Below are positions 17,872 to 26,680 of a DNA stretch of 64,000 nucleotides, piece by piece. Location of the stretch: the NCBI GenBank assembly GCA_035430005.1, contig DAOMFV010000009.1:7734-71733 (forward strand), written 5' to 3'. Made by a program: the position numbers and the translations under genes. Each line of letters opens with the position of its first letter. Position 1 is the first letter of the stretch. This stretch comes from JAEUIE01 sp035430005. GTDB lineage: Bacteria > Planctomycetota > Planctomycetia > Gemmatales > HRBIN36. Under the pieces are notes generated by a model, which was given only the letters and a program-made list of their open reading frames with translations, ran no database searches and was not told where the DNA came from.

Positions 17872-18909
17872 ATGCACCGCCGATCCTTTCTGAAGACTAC
17901 CAGCACCATGGCCCTGGCTGCAGGATTTCCAGCCATCGTCGGAGCGACCAACAAGTCTGGCAGCCAGAATACCATCTTCAAAGTCGGTGAACGCAGCTAT
18001 GAATGCATCCATGATTGCTTCACATTGCCAAGCACCCATCAATGGCAGACCAGTCATGGCATCTGCTTCGATCAGGCCGGCAATGCCTATGTCATCATGC
18101 AGGGCCATGCCAAGACGCCGGCCCAGGACACGATCCATGTGTTCGATCCGCTCGGCAAGTACGTTCGTTCTTTCGGGAAAGAATATCACCCCGGCGGCCA
18201 TGGCATCGACACTCGACGAGAGGGATCAGAAGAGTTTCTCTACATCTGCGACGTACATAACAACCAAGTAGCGAAGACCAATCTCAAAGGCGATCAGGTA
18301 TGGAAGCTTGATCTACCCACCGAACCTAACGTCTACAAGAACAACAAAGGTTACAAGCCCACCAACGTCGCTTTCGCCCCCGATGGCGGCTTCTACATCG
18401 GTGATGGTTATGGCTCCAGCTACATCCACCAGTACACCGCTCAAGCCAAATGGGTCCGTACCTTCGGCGGCCCTGGCAAGGACTTGAACAAACTCACCAC
18501 TCCGCACGGGCTATGGTTCGATCCCCGTCCGGGCCGGCAGGGCCTCTTGGCCATAGCTGATCGTGAAAACAACCGCATTGTCTACACCGCCACTACCGGT
18601 GAGACCATCGGAGTCGTTCCCGGCGTGGCCCGCCCCTGCAACATCGATTTCTATGGCGACCTGGCAGTCATCCCCGAACTGGATGGTCGTGTCACCATTC
18701 TCGGCAAAAACAACGAAGTCCTCGCCCGCCTCGGAGATGACTCAGCCTGGATCGCTGAGGTCAAGAAGTATAAGATCCGCCTCGACCCGAAGCTCTGGCA
18801 ACCCGGCAAGTTTGTGCAACCCCACGATGCCTGCTTTGATGCTCAGGGGAACATCTTTGTGGTAGAATGGGTACAGACGGGGCGGGTGACGAAGTTGAAG
18901 CTGCTGTAA
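17872..18909 (+). CDS. Tat-exported NHL-type beta-propeller protein
   Basis: 345 residues from the ATG at 17872, chosen because AAGGA lies 8 bases upstream; the ATG at 17863 overlaps that signal. MHRRSFLKTTSTMALAAGF is a twin-arginine signal. The mature part has repeated blades of NHL/6-bladed propeller type (HGICFDQAGNAYVI, NVAFAPDGGFYIGDGYG, HGLWFDPRPGRQGLLAIADR, HDACFDAQGNIFVVEW). Such exported propellers bind ligands or act as lyases such as peptidylglycine-type enzymes; no catalytic set is obvious here. It is divergent from queF. Confidence 0.85.
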   Translation: MHRRSFLKTTSTMALAAGFPAIVGATNKSGSQNTIFKVGERSYECIHDCFTLPSTHQWQTSHGICFDQAGNAYVIMQGHAKTPAQDTIHVFDPLGKYVRSFGKEYHPGGHGIDTRREGSEEFLYICDVHNNQVAKTNLKGDQVWKLDLPTEPNVYKNNKGYKPTNVAFAPDGGFYIGDGYGSSYIHQYTAQAKWVRTFGGPGKDLNKLTTPHGLWFDPRPGRQGLLAIADRENNRIVYTATTGETIGVVPGVARPCNIDFYGDLAVIPELDGRVTILGKNNEVLARLGDDSAWIAEVKKYKIRLDPKLWQPGKFVQPHDACFDAQGNIFVVEWVQTGRVTKLKLL

Positions 18910-18923
18910 TCTGTAGGATGATA

Positions 18924-19142
18924 ATGAGTAACAACTCAACAACTTGGAAGCCAATTACCGAACAGGAATTGGCTGAAGTCGAAATCGAGCAACTTCGTGA
19001 TCTTCTCAGACTTACACCAACTGAAAGATTGATTCGACACGAAGGAGCCAGACAACTGGTTGTCCAATTAAGAGCTGCAGGAAAGGCTTATTATGGACTC
19101 GATCCTTCAACTGTTACGCAGACTCCAAGAAGAGCAAGTTGA
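18924..19142 (+). CDS. Small hypothetical protein
   Basis: 72 residues from MSNNSTTWKPITEQEL; AGGA at 18915-18918 is 5 bases before this ATG, and another ATG at 18918 overlaps it. The protein is mostly helical and charged (ELAEVEIEQLRDLLRLTPTE) with no signal or membrane segment. The phrase LTPTERLIRHEGARQLV resembles small proteins that sit beside nucleotidyltransferases or toxin genes, but no such partner is present. It starts 14 bases after the NHL-protein stop and ends 13 bases before the convergent receiver gene. Probably real, function unknown. Confidence 0.6.
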   Translation: MSNNSTTWKPITEQELAEVEIEQLRDLLRLTPTERLIRHEGARQLVVQLRAAGKAYYGLDPSTVTQTPRRAS

Positions 19143-19155
19143 CTTGCTGATTTAC

Positions 19156-19593
19156 CTATGCCGACTCACTCTCCGTCGGCTTCGGCTCCACCTCCACGGC
19201 AACCAGGGGGACCAAACGCTTCACCGTCTCCAGCAGCTTATCCATCGAAAAAGGCTTTCTCAGGTATTCGTCCACGCCCAGCATCTCGGCGTAGGCTCGG
19301 TGTCTGCCGCCTTCGTTGGCGGTGATCATGATCATCTTGGGAGACCATTCCCTGCCCTTGGCTTTTAGCTTTTCCAGGACGAGAAACCCCGATTTCTTCG
19401 GCATCATCATGTCGACAATGACCATATCGGGCCGCTCGCGCTCAGCCACATTCAGCCCTGCGTTGCCATCGCTGGCCGTAATCACCCGGTAGCCTCGGCT
19501 TTCGATGGCGGCGCGGATAGCAAAAAGAATATCGTGATCGTCGTCCACCACGAGTACGGTCTTGTTTCCAACAGGATAGTTGTTCGCAGGCAT
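19156..19593 (-). CDS. Stand-alone CheY-like response regulator receiver
   Basis: 145 residues from the Met at 19593, supported by AAGGAAG just upstream; an earlier Met at 19626 is less likely. The single receiver domain has the acidic triad DDD (17-19), phosphoacceptor D61 in VIVDMMMP, T91 and K113. There is no output domain, so it must act by protein contact. The last 20 residues are acidic and Pro/Glu-rich. No histidine kinase lies nearby, so its partner is unknown. Confidence 0.93.
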   Translation of the reverse strand: MPANNYPVGNKTVLVVDDDHDILFAIRAAIESRGYRVITASDGNAGLNVAERERPDMVIVDMMMPKKSGFLVLEKLKAKGREWSPKMIMITANEGGRHRAYAEMLGVDEYLRKPFSMDKLLETVKRLVPLVAVEVEPKPTESESA

Positions 19594-19857
19594 GCTTCTT
19601 CCTTGCAGACTGATGACGACTGGCATGAACCTCGCGGTCGAGGCTAGTTTATGCTACCCAGCGTGTTCATGAGTGACAATGGCTTGCGACAAGATGAACA
19701 GGCAGTAGTGGGCAGGGGGCACCTGGCAGAAGGTCAAGTCTATCCGTGGTAGCATCTCAATGCAAGTCTGGCATGGGACTATGACTCGTTTTATGAATGT
19801 GAACTCATTGACTCTCTGATAGACTCCAATTTGACGCTGTTCACTGTGAGCCCATCC

Positions 19858-20250
19858 ATGGAAGAAGTCGTCGTCCTGATCCTACAGGTGTACTTTGAGA
19901 TATTCTTCAATGCGATCATCTCGTTGCCGTTCGATTGGGTCTTTTCCTCGCTTCATTCTGAACAAGAACAAGAGAACATCAAGGGATGTATTTACCCAAT
20001 CCTCTTTGTTATTGTCGGCGCCGGTTGTGGCTGGGTCTCCCTCTTGATACTTCCCAAATTGCTGATCGCCATTCCAGCACTACGACTGGTGAACCTCATC
20101 TTTGCCCCGCTGATGTCAGGTGGAATGGCGGTCTATCTGGCCTCCTGGCGGCAGAAGGAGGGAAAACTGAATTATTCTTTACTTCACTTCTTCAATGCCT
20201 TTTTCTTTACCCTGGCCTTTGTCGGCGTTCGTTGGGCCTATTCCAGGTAA
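19858..20250 (+). CDS. Small integral membrane protein, unknown
   Basis: 130 residues from the ATG at 19858 (a TTG at 19831 would extend it). The first helix VVVLILQVYFEIFFNAIISL is amphipathic or hydrophobic, and three more hydrophobic stretches follow (GCIYPILFVIVGAGCGWVSLLIL, LRLVNLIFAPLMSGGMAVYL, LHFFNAFFFTLAFVGVRW). No family is recognised. It is 73 bases upstream of elbB. The leader from 19627 to 19857 shows only a short CCTCG/CGAGG pair and no clear promoter. Confidence 0.65.
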   Translation: MEEVVVLILQVYFEIFFNAIISLPFDWVFSSLHSEQEQENIKGCIYPILFVIVGAGCGWVSLLILPKLLIAIPALRLVNLIFAPLMSGGMAVYLASWRQKEGKLNYSLLHFFNAFFFTLAFVGVRWAYSR

Positions 20251-20323
20251 TGAACTGTCACTCATCAGGAACCATAGAGATTGATATGATAAAGAACTGC
20301 AAGTAGGGGGGGAGGAATCAGTC

Positions 20324-21016
20324 ATGGCACGCATTGCAGTTGTTTTGAGTGGAGCCGGGGTCTTCGATGGCAGTGAGATTTATGAAACTGTTTTGACGCT
20401 GATTGCGCTCGATAAGACAGGCGTCCACGTCACCTGCCTGGCTCCGAACAAGAATTTCACAGTTGTTGATCATCTCACCCAAAAGCCAACCAGCGAAGAA
20501 CGTAACGTCCTCAGCGAAGCTGCCCGTATTGTACGTGGCCAGGTCAGCGACCTGGGCAAGGCTGATCCCAACGAATTCGATGCGGTCATTCTTCCCGGTG
20601 GCTTCGGGGCAGCCAAGAACCTGAGCAACTACGCCACCGAAGGGGGGCAGTGCGAAGTCGATTCCAGCCTTCGAAAGTTCCTCATCGCCATGAACCGTGC
20701 CGGCAAACCTATCGGCGCTATCTGCATTGCTCCGGTGCTCCTGGCCAAGGTACTCGGCATGAATGGCTCGCCCCGCTTAACGATCGGTACCGATCCGCAG
20801 ACTGCTAACCATATCGAATCCTTCGGCGCCGAGCATATCAGTTGCCCGGTAGATGATATTGTCATCGATGCTGAACAGAAGATTGTTACCACTCCTGCCT
20901 ACATGTTGGCTCACCGAATCGGCGAGGCGGCACAGGGCATCAACAAGCTGATTCACGAAGTGCTCAAACTGGCACAGGCCAATGCACCTCGTCGTCCTAC
21001 TCCTGCCAAGACTTAA
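20324..21016 (+). CDS. elbB: ElbB-type DJ-1/PfpI family glyoxalase
   Basis: 230 residues matching ElbB, linked in E. coli to isoprenoid synthesis and glyoxalase activity. The beginning IAVVLSGAGVFDGSEI, VILPGGFGAAKNL in the middle and the nucleophile elbow GAICIAP with Cys134 are typical. A very strong Shine-Dalgarno (a run of Gs ending in GGAGGA at 20311-20316) lies 7 bases before the ATG, suggesting high translation. The U32 gene follows after 15 bases, so the two are probably co-transcribed. Confidence 0.93.
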   Translation: MARIAVVLSGAGVFDGSEIYETVLTLIALDKTGVHVTCLAPNKNFTVVDHLTQKPTSEERNVLSEAARIVRGQVSDLGKADPNEFDAVILPGGFGAAKNLSNYATEGGQCEVDSSLRKFLIAMNRAGKPIGAICIAPVLLAKVLGMNGSPRLTIGTDPQTANHIESFGAEHISCPVDDIVIDAEQKIVTTPAYMLAHRIGEAAQGINKLIHEVLKLAQANAPRRPTPAKT

Positions 21017-21031
21017 GTTGATTGCCTGTCC

Positions 21032-23578
21032 ATGAACCACCAAATCATCAAGCCTGAGCTTCTCGCCCCTGCCGGCGATTGGGAAGCGCTGAAGGCTGCC
21101 GTCGCCAATGGGGCCGATGCGGTCTACTTCGGATTGACTTCATTCAATGCCAGGCATCGCGCTTCCAACTTCGAGCCTGGTGAGTTGCCTGAGCTGATGA
21201 ATTACCTGCATCAGCGTGGAGTCAAAGGATACGTCACCTTCAACATCTTGACCTTCGCCAATGAGTTCGAAGAAGCTCTTAAGATGCTCGAAACGATTCG
21301 CGCAGCTAGGGTCGATGCGGTCATCGTGCAGGATCTCGGCCTGGCGTGGGCTATCCAGAAGTTACTGCCAGGCCTGGTGGTACACGGCTCGACTCAGATG
21401 ACATTGACTGAAGCCCTTGCAGTCAACAAGGTCAAGGAACTGGGCATCGAACGAGTGATTCTGGCCCGCGAACTCTCTGCTACTGATGTGGGCAAGATAC
21501 ATCAGGCCACCGAGATGCCGCTGGAAGTATTCATTCATGGAGCGTTATGCGTTGCCTACAGCGGCCAATGCCTGACCTCCGAAGCTCTTGGCGGGCGAAG
21601 CGCCAATCGTGGCCAATGTGCCCAGGCATGCCGCATGCCTTATGAACTCAAGGTCGATGGCCAAATTCGCGAGTTGAAAGACAAAGCCTACCTCCTTAGC
21701 CCACAGGACCTTGCGGCCTACGATCTTGTCAATGAACTTACTCGTCAAGGAGTTGTCAGCTTCAAGATCGAAGGCCGACTCAAGAAGGCAGACTATGTCG
21801 CTGCCACGGTGCAAACCTATCGGCAGGCAATCGACGCACTCGCCCATGCCGATCCTTTTGTGCTGGGTAAGAAGCAGCAGCTTGATCTGGAGCAGACGTT
21901 CTCTCGCGGCTTGACCCAGGGCTTCCTCGGCGGCATCAACCACCAGGCTCTCGTGCCCGGTCGATCACCCAAGAAGCGAGGAGTTCGTATCGGCACCGTC
22001 GTCGGCACCATACGGCATGGTATCCTCGTTCAATTGGCTGATGCCACCATCCCCGTTGAATGGCTCGTCAAAGCCGGCGATGGGGTGGTCTTCGATGAAG
22101 GCAAACCCGAAGGCGATGAGGCCGGGGGCCGAGTCTGGAAGGTGAGCAAAGGCCCGAACGCCAAAGAACGGGATGTCGTGGAACTGACCTTTGACCGTAA
22201 CTCGTTCGATACCAACAGAGTCTCGGTAGGTAATCTGGTCTGGAAGACCGACGATCCCGCGCTCCACAAGCGACTAGAGAAGAGCTACTCCGAAGACAAG
22301 CCGATCATCAAGCAACTCATCCATGCCCATCTTCAAGGCACTCTCGGCGGCAGCGTCAAGCTGAGCATGACCAGCGACGCCGGGCTGCAAGGCTCCTCCA
22401 CCTGGCCGGGGCCATTGGAATCGGCTCGCAAGCACGCTTTCACCCGTGCCATCCTTCAGGAGCAACTAAGCCGTTTGCACGAGACCCCTTACACGCTCGG
22501 AAGAATCACGATCGATTTGCCCAACAATGTAATGATTCCGACGAGTGTGCTGAATGAACTCCGTCGCCGTGTCCTGGTTGATCTATTGCTGCAATGCGAA
22601 CAAAAGGATAAGAGCCAGCCAGTAGTCAGAACGACGATGCCGGTGACGAAGCAGCTATCCGAATGGCGAGCGGCCTTGCGACAAGAATCAACACCAACCT
22701 CGAACGTCTCCGAACCCCAACTGGCGTTGATGGTTCGCACCCTGCCTCAACTCCAGGGCCTACTCGAATACTCCGTACAAAATCGTGCTACAGCACCCAG
22801 CCTCGTCTACTGCGACTTGGAGGACGTAAGGCAGTATCGAGAAGCCATTAGCAAGGCCCGTGAAGCGGGGATGCCTATCGGGCTGGCCACGCTCCGCATC
22901 ATCAAGCCGGGTGAAGAAAGCTGGCTGCGGCTCATAGCCAGTTATCAGCCCGATCTGATCCTGGCTCGAAACCTGGCAAGTGTTGCCTACTACCGCAAGC
23001 ATTCGGTTGACATCCCCCTCGTCGGCGACTTTTCTCTCAATGTCGTCAACGATGTAACCGCTCATTGGTATGCTCAGCAGGGTCTACAATGTCTGACTCC
23101 TGGCTTTGACCTCAACTGGGACCAGCTACAGGCCCTGATTCAATCGGCCCACACTGGTTGGTTCGAGCCAGTCGTTCACTACCACATGCCCATGTTTCAC
23201 AACGAACACTGCGTCTTCGCTGCACTGCTCTCCGATGGCAAAGACTGGCGTGACTGCGGCAGACCGTGTGATCGACACAAAGTCGAACTCAAGGATCATT
23301 CCGGGGCGGTCTTCCCGGTGCTGGTCGATGCCGGCTGCCGCAACACCGTCTACAACGCGCTGCCCCAGTCAGCTGCCGAGTACATTCCTGCCATGATCAA
23401 AATGGGCATCAAGCACTTCCGCATTGAACTGCTGCGGGAAGAACCTCAAGAGATCGGGACCCTTCTCGAAAGCTATTGGCGCATCATTCGTGGTCAGGAC
23501 GATGGCCGCACCGCCTGGAAAAAGTTGCAGGCCACTCAACAGTTAGGCGTTACCCGCGGGACGCTGCAGATGGTGTAA
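21032..23578 (+). CDS. U32-family protein, RlhA-like (23S rRNA hydroxylation) with DUF3656-type C-terminus
   Basis: 848 residues. The N-terminus LLAPAGDWEALKAAVANGAD and the Cys-rich stretch SGQCLTSEALGGRSANRGQC followed by ACRMPYEL are diagnostic of peptidase U32 proteins; further cysteines (DCGRPCDRH) near the C-terminus complete a likely iron-sulfur set. This long form resembles RlhA, which hydroxylates a cytidine in 23S rRNA; the family name peptidase is historical. Alternatives are TrhP/UbiU-like hydroxylases, which are shorter. It forms a pair with elbB and overlaps the convergent psd gene by 29 bases. Confidence 0.88.
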   Translation: MNHQIIKPELLAPAGDWEALKAAVANGADAVYFGLTSFNARHRASNFEPGELPELMNYLHQRGVKGYVTFNILTFANEFEEALKMLETIRAARVDAVIVQDLGLAWAIQKLLPGLVVHGSTQMTLTEALAVNKVKELGIERVILARELSATDVGKIHQATEMPLEVFIHGALCVAYSGQCLTSEALGGRSANRGQCAQACRMPYELKVDGQIRELKDKAYLLSPQDLAAYDLVNELTRQGVVSFKIEGRLKKADYVAATVQTYRQAIDALAHADPFVLGKKQQLDLEQTFSRGLTQGFLGGINHQALVPGRSPKKRGVRIGTVVGTIRHGILVQLADATIPVEWLVKAGDGVVFDEGKPEGDEAGGRVWKVSKGPNAKERDVVELTFDRNSFDTNRVSVGNLVWKTDDPALHKRLEKSYSEDKPIIKQLIHAHLQGTLGGSVKLSMTSDAGLQGSSTWPGPLESARKHAFTRAILQEQLSRLHETPYTLGRITIDLPNNVMIPTSVLNELRRRVLVDLLLQCEQKDKSQPVVRTTMPVTKQLSEWRAALRQESTPTSNVSEPQLALMVRTLPQLQGLLEYSVQNRATAPSLVYCDLEDVRQYREAISKAREAGMPIGLATLRIIKPGEESWLRLIASYQPDLILARNLASVAYYRKHSVDIPLVGDFSLNVVNDVTAHWYAQQGLQCLTPGFDLNWDQLQALIQSAHTGWFEPVVHYHMPMFHNEHCVFAALLSDGKDWRDCGRPCDRHKVELKDHSGAVFPVLVDAGCRNTVYNALPQSAAEYIPAMIKMGIKHFRIELLREEPQEIGTLLESYWRIIRGQDDGRTAWKKLQATQQLGVTRGTLQMV

Positions 23579-24557
23579 GACGCATCAGGATAGTTGATCC
23601 ACCTTTGACCTTATCGCCCACTTTGACATTCATTTCGATCTTCGCTGATGTCGGCAGGTACAGTTCGGTACGTGAACCGAGCTTGATCATCCCGAACATC
23701 TCACCTTTATTGACATGCTGGCCGGGCTTGAGTTCACAGACGATGCGGTGAGCAAGCGCTCCTGAAATCTGCGTGATCCGCACCGGCATGCCTGTCTCGT
23801 CATGCTTCATGTCGATCCATAGCTGTTCGTTCACCCGGGCCGAGAGAGTCTTAAGTGCGTTGAGGAATTTGCCCGGGTAGAACCGGAGTTGAGTCACCAC
23901 CCCGGCCAGCGGCGCACGGTTGATATGAACATTGAAGACAGACAGAAAGATCCCCACTCGAAATGCTCGATTTTCTGGAAAGCCTTCTGCTTCCACCTCA
24001 GCCAGCTCAACGATGGTGCCATCAGCGGGGCTGACAATGGCTGCGGCATCGTTCGGTATCGCCCTCGACGGATTCCGAAAGAACCAGATGATCTCCAGCC
24101 AGAAGAGAATGATGGCAACGCCAAGCAGCCAGATGAGCCAGAAGGGAGCGCCGAACCAGCCCAGCCAGCCGACGATGATACTGGCCACGATGCAAGCCAA
24201 CGTGAAGGCAATCAGTTCAGACAAGCCCCACCGGGCTAATGGCAACTTGTCTCGCCAGGCAAATCGATCCTGCTCTGGCGGGAATGAGTAGCCACACACA
24301 TTTCTGAAATACTTCAAATCACGATTATCGATGACATTCGCTGAGCAACCCAAAACACGGCCCGGACAGTTGGCACAAGAGCCTTGGCGATGCTCGGCCT
24401 GCTTTGCAATGTACTTCTGGAAGAAGGTACGCAGCACCCAGTGTCGCCAACGGCCCCATGCCAATTCCAACCGCATGCCCCAGCCGCTGCCCGGCTGAAT
24501 GCTCGCTATGGGCGCTTCCTTGCCAAAGCTTGGGTAACTTTCTTGACCATTCTCCAT
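23550..24557 (-). CDS. psd: Phosphatidylserine decarboxylase with extended N-terminus
   Basis: 335 residues. The catalytic part (about 150-335) shows the short (archaeal-like) form: SPADGTIVELAEV, FLSVFNVHINRAP and the self-cleavage site LGS (293-295), where Ser295 becomes the pyruvoyl group. Two membrane segments lie at about 112-158. Residues 1-110 are an extra region with Cys61, Cys64, Cys71 and Cys88, spaced like a metal-binding cluster. It makes phosphatidylethanolamine in the inner membrane. The gene follows the 176-residue hypothetical gene by 21 bases, and GAGA lies 7 bases before its ATG. Confidence 0.94.
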   Translation of the reverse strand: MENGQESYPSFGKEAPIASIQPGSGWGMRLELAWGRWRHWVLRTFFQKYIAKQAEHRQGSCANCPGRVLGCSANVIDNRDLKYFRNVCGYSFPPEQDRFAWRDKLPLARWGLSELIAFTLACIVASIIVGWLGWFGAPFWLIWLLGVAIILFWLEIIWFFRNPSRAIPNDAAAIVSPADGTIVELAEVEAEGFPENRAFRVGIFLSVFNVHINRAPLAGVVTQLRFYPGKFLNALKTLSARVNEQLWIDMKHDETGMPVRITQISGALAHRIVCELKPGQHVNKGEMFGMIKLGSRTELYLPTSAKIEMNVKVGDKVKGGSTILMRLTPSAASRG

Positions 24558-24578
24558 GATGATTCTCGAGGCAAAAGT

Positions 24579-25109
24579 CTATTTGTGACTTGGTTTGGTG
24601 CCTGGGCCGGGCTTGTTCGACTGCACATTGGGAGGTGGCTTGCGGGGCTGCAAGAGTCGTGATCGTAGTTCGCTGAGGTCCACAGGAGGTTGCTTGGGGG
24701 CAGAGGCTTCGGCTAGAGCCTGCACCGAAGCTGCCGGTAGACGAACTGGCTCGGGACGCTGCTCATCCTCGTCTGCCAGCCTGTCCTGCTCTTTCTCTTC
24801 CTCATCTCTCGACTTGGTCCCCAGGGATTTGCGCACACCGCCAATAATCTCGCCGAACGTCTTGACCAACATTTCATCTTCAACGGGACGGCTGAAGAAG
24901 ACCATTTTCAATTCTTCCCAGGGAACCATGAAGATTCGTTCGCTCTCGTCAGTGCCACCCAGTCGTCCGCGAATAATCAGGAATTCCTCAGCATACACCA
25001 GAAACCGTTGATTAAAGACATCGATCCCGGTCGAAAGAGAAAAAACGACCTGATCGTGCATTGTTTCGGGCAGCTTCTGAAAGAAATTGACCCAGTGTTC
25101 TCGTTTCAT
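24579..25109 (-). CDS. Hypothetical protein with acidic, Pro-rich tail
   Basis: 176 residues from MKREHWVNFFQKLPETMHDQ. A longer reading in the same frame up to 25520 runs through the beta-CASP gene and has a poor composition, so I reject it. The first 110 residues form a compact alpha/beta domain (QVVFSLSTGIDVFNQRFLVY, ERIFMVPWEELKMVFFSRP) without known motifs; the rest is charged and Pro-rich, probably disordered. It lies between the beta-CASP nuclease and psd in one direction, so it may be co-transcribed with them. Confidence 0.7.
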   Translation of the reverse strand: MKREHWVNFFQKLPETMHDQVVFSLSTGIDVFNQRFLVYAEEFLIIRGRLGGTDESERIFMVPWEELKMVFFSRPVEDEMLVKTFGEIIGGVRKSLGTKSRDEEEKEQDRLADEDEQRPEPVRLPAASVQALAEASAPKQPPVDLSELRSRLLQPRKPPPNVQSNKPGPGTKPSHK

Positions 25110-25176
25110 GCATAACCAGTGGTAAAGGCACGTGACTGACTGTTTGAGCAACACTATTGTAGCGGGCAAACCTGGA

Positions 25177-26592
25177 TCAGTCTGGAGGCGATATTGAAAT
25201 CGTCTGGCCACGTTCTGCGATAGTTGTCGAACCAGGCCGAGTGATGTTGAGTGCGGCCCCCAAAGCAGACAGCGACTTCTCCTCACCATGAACGAGATGT
25301 ATCTGGGAGCCGGATTCCAAAGCAGGCGACAACAGATGCACCAGTTCATGATGATCTGCATGCCCGGAGAACCCGCGCAGCGTGACGACATCAGCCCACT
25401 TGTTCCATTCACGCCCCTGGATACGCACTGTTGGCCCCGGCTCCATAAGGCGATAGCCCAGTGAACCCGGCGTCTGAAAGCTGACCAGCACAATCGTACA
25501 GCGAGGATCATCAATGGCATGCTTCAAATGATGGACAATACGCCCGCCTTCTCCCATTCCACTGGATGCCACCACAATGCAGGGCAAGGTGTCGTGCATG
25601 ACATCCTTGCTCTCCTCGACAGTGGTGATGTAATGCACGTAGTCGGTATGCAGAAACGGTCGGCCTTCGTGAACCGCACGCTGCACCTCGCTGGAGAGGT
25701 CGCCAATATGGTTCTCCATGATATCGAGAATACGGTTGGAGAGAGGGCTATCAACGTAGATGGGCACACGCTGCAAACGACCCAGTTCGATCAGGTTGAT
25801 GAGCGTGTGAACGACCAACTGCACCCGGCCCAGGCTGAAGGCGGGAATCAGAACCTTGCCGCCACGGTCGATGGTCGATTCAACTGCTGAAACCATTTTA
25901 TCCTGCATCATCTCGTACGATTCGTGTATCTGTCCGCCATAGGTAGCTTCGCTAAGCACTAGGTCACTGGGCAACAGTGGGGCAACGGGACGTAGTAAAG
26001 GGATGGTAGAACGGCCCACATCGCCGGTAAAAGTCATGGTTCGTTCGTGCTCTCCATCACTTAGCCGCAGATGCACGCAGGCCGAACCCAGGGCATGACC
26101 CGCTTCACGAAACTGAAAGCCTACATCGCCGCTGATGCTTTTGGGTTTGTAGTAACGAACCGGCCTGGCAAGAGCGATAGTCTCCAGCACATCTTCCTGC
26201 TGATACAGAGGAGCGAGCCAGGGTTGGTCAGATTCTCGTTTGTGGTTATAGATGACCGTTTCCTGCGACTGCACATTCGACGCATCAGTCAGCATCGGCA
26301 GCAGCAAATCACGTGTGGCGTATGTACAGTAGATCGGCCCGCGAAAGCCCTGTCTGACCAGCGTCGGCAGGTTACCACAATGATCGAGGTGAGCGTGTGA
26401 AAGAACGACCGCGTCGATTTCGTACGGATCGAAGGGAAACTCACGGTTCTTGACCTGTGATCCCTTTTCAAGAAGGAGGCCGCAGTCCAGGAGGATGCGC
26501 TGCTTCTCGGTCTGCAACAAATGCATCGAACCAGAGACTTGCCGGGCTGCTCCCCAGGTCGTGATCGATAATGGCGACGTCTTCATACTCAT
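25177..26592 (-). CDS. Metallo-beta-lactamase fold beta-CASP RNA exonuclease
   Basis: 471 residues. The metal site is SHAHLDH (65-71), with further ligands in AGHALGSACVHL and TFTGDVG. The beta-CASP motifs SEATYGGQIHES and PAFSLGRVQLVV follow, and the C-terminal GFSGHADHHEL holds the last His. This is the CPSF73/YSH1-like type of RNA nuclease; RNase J is longer and has a different N-terminus. It acts in the cytoplasm on RNA ends. Starts are possible at 26592 or at the Met 2 codons later. Divergent from the aminotransferase, with 88 bases between. Confidence 0.92.
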   Translation of the reverse strand: MSMKTSPLSITTWGAARQVSGSMHLLQTEKQRILLDCGLLLEKGSQVKNREFPFDPYEIDAVVLSHAHLDHCGNLPTLVRQGFRGPIYCTYATRDLLLPMLTDASNVQSQETVIYNHKRESDQPWLAPLYQQEDVLETIALARPVRYYKPKSISGDVGFQFREAGHALGSACVHLRLSDGEHERTMTFTGDVGRSTIPLLRPVAPLLPSDLVLSEATYGGQIHESYEMMQDKMVSAVESTIDRGGKVLIPAFSLGRVQLVVHTLINLIELGRLQRVPIYVDSPLSNRILDIMENHIGDLSSEVQRAVHEGRPFLHTDYVHYITTVEESKDVMHDTLPCIVVASSGMGEGGRIVHHLKHAIDDPRCTIVLVSFQTPGSLGYRLMEPGPTVRIQGREWNKWADVVTLRGFSGHADHHELVHLLSPALESGSQIHLVHGEEKSLSALGAALNITRPGSTTIAERGQTISISPPD

Positions 26593-26680
26593 CTCTACAT
26601 CATACGAAGACTATGCAGTTCATCCGAATCCTGTTAAGCTGATCTCTTACTTACCTCAATCAGCTTTGGTGTGCTTCACG

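Noticed and set aside
24579..25520. 313-residue version of the hypothetical gene
   Set aside because: The first 137 codons lie inside the beta-CASP gene in another frame; the shorter start at 25109 has protein-like composition.
26450..26680. Upstream extension of the aminotransferase
   Set aside because: It overlaps the divergent nuclease start and does not resemble the family N-terminus.
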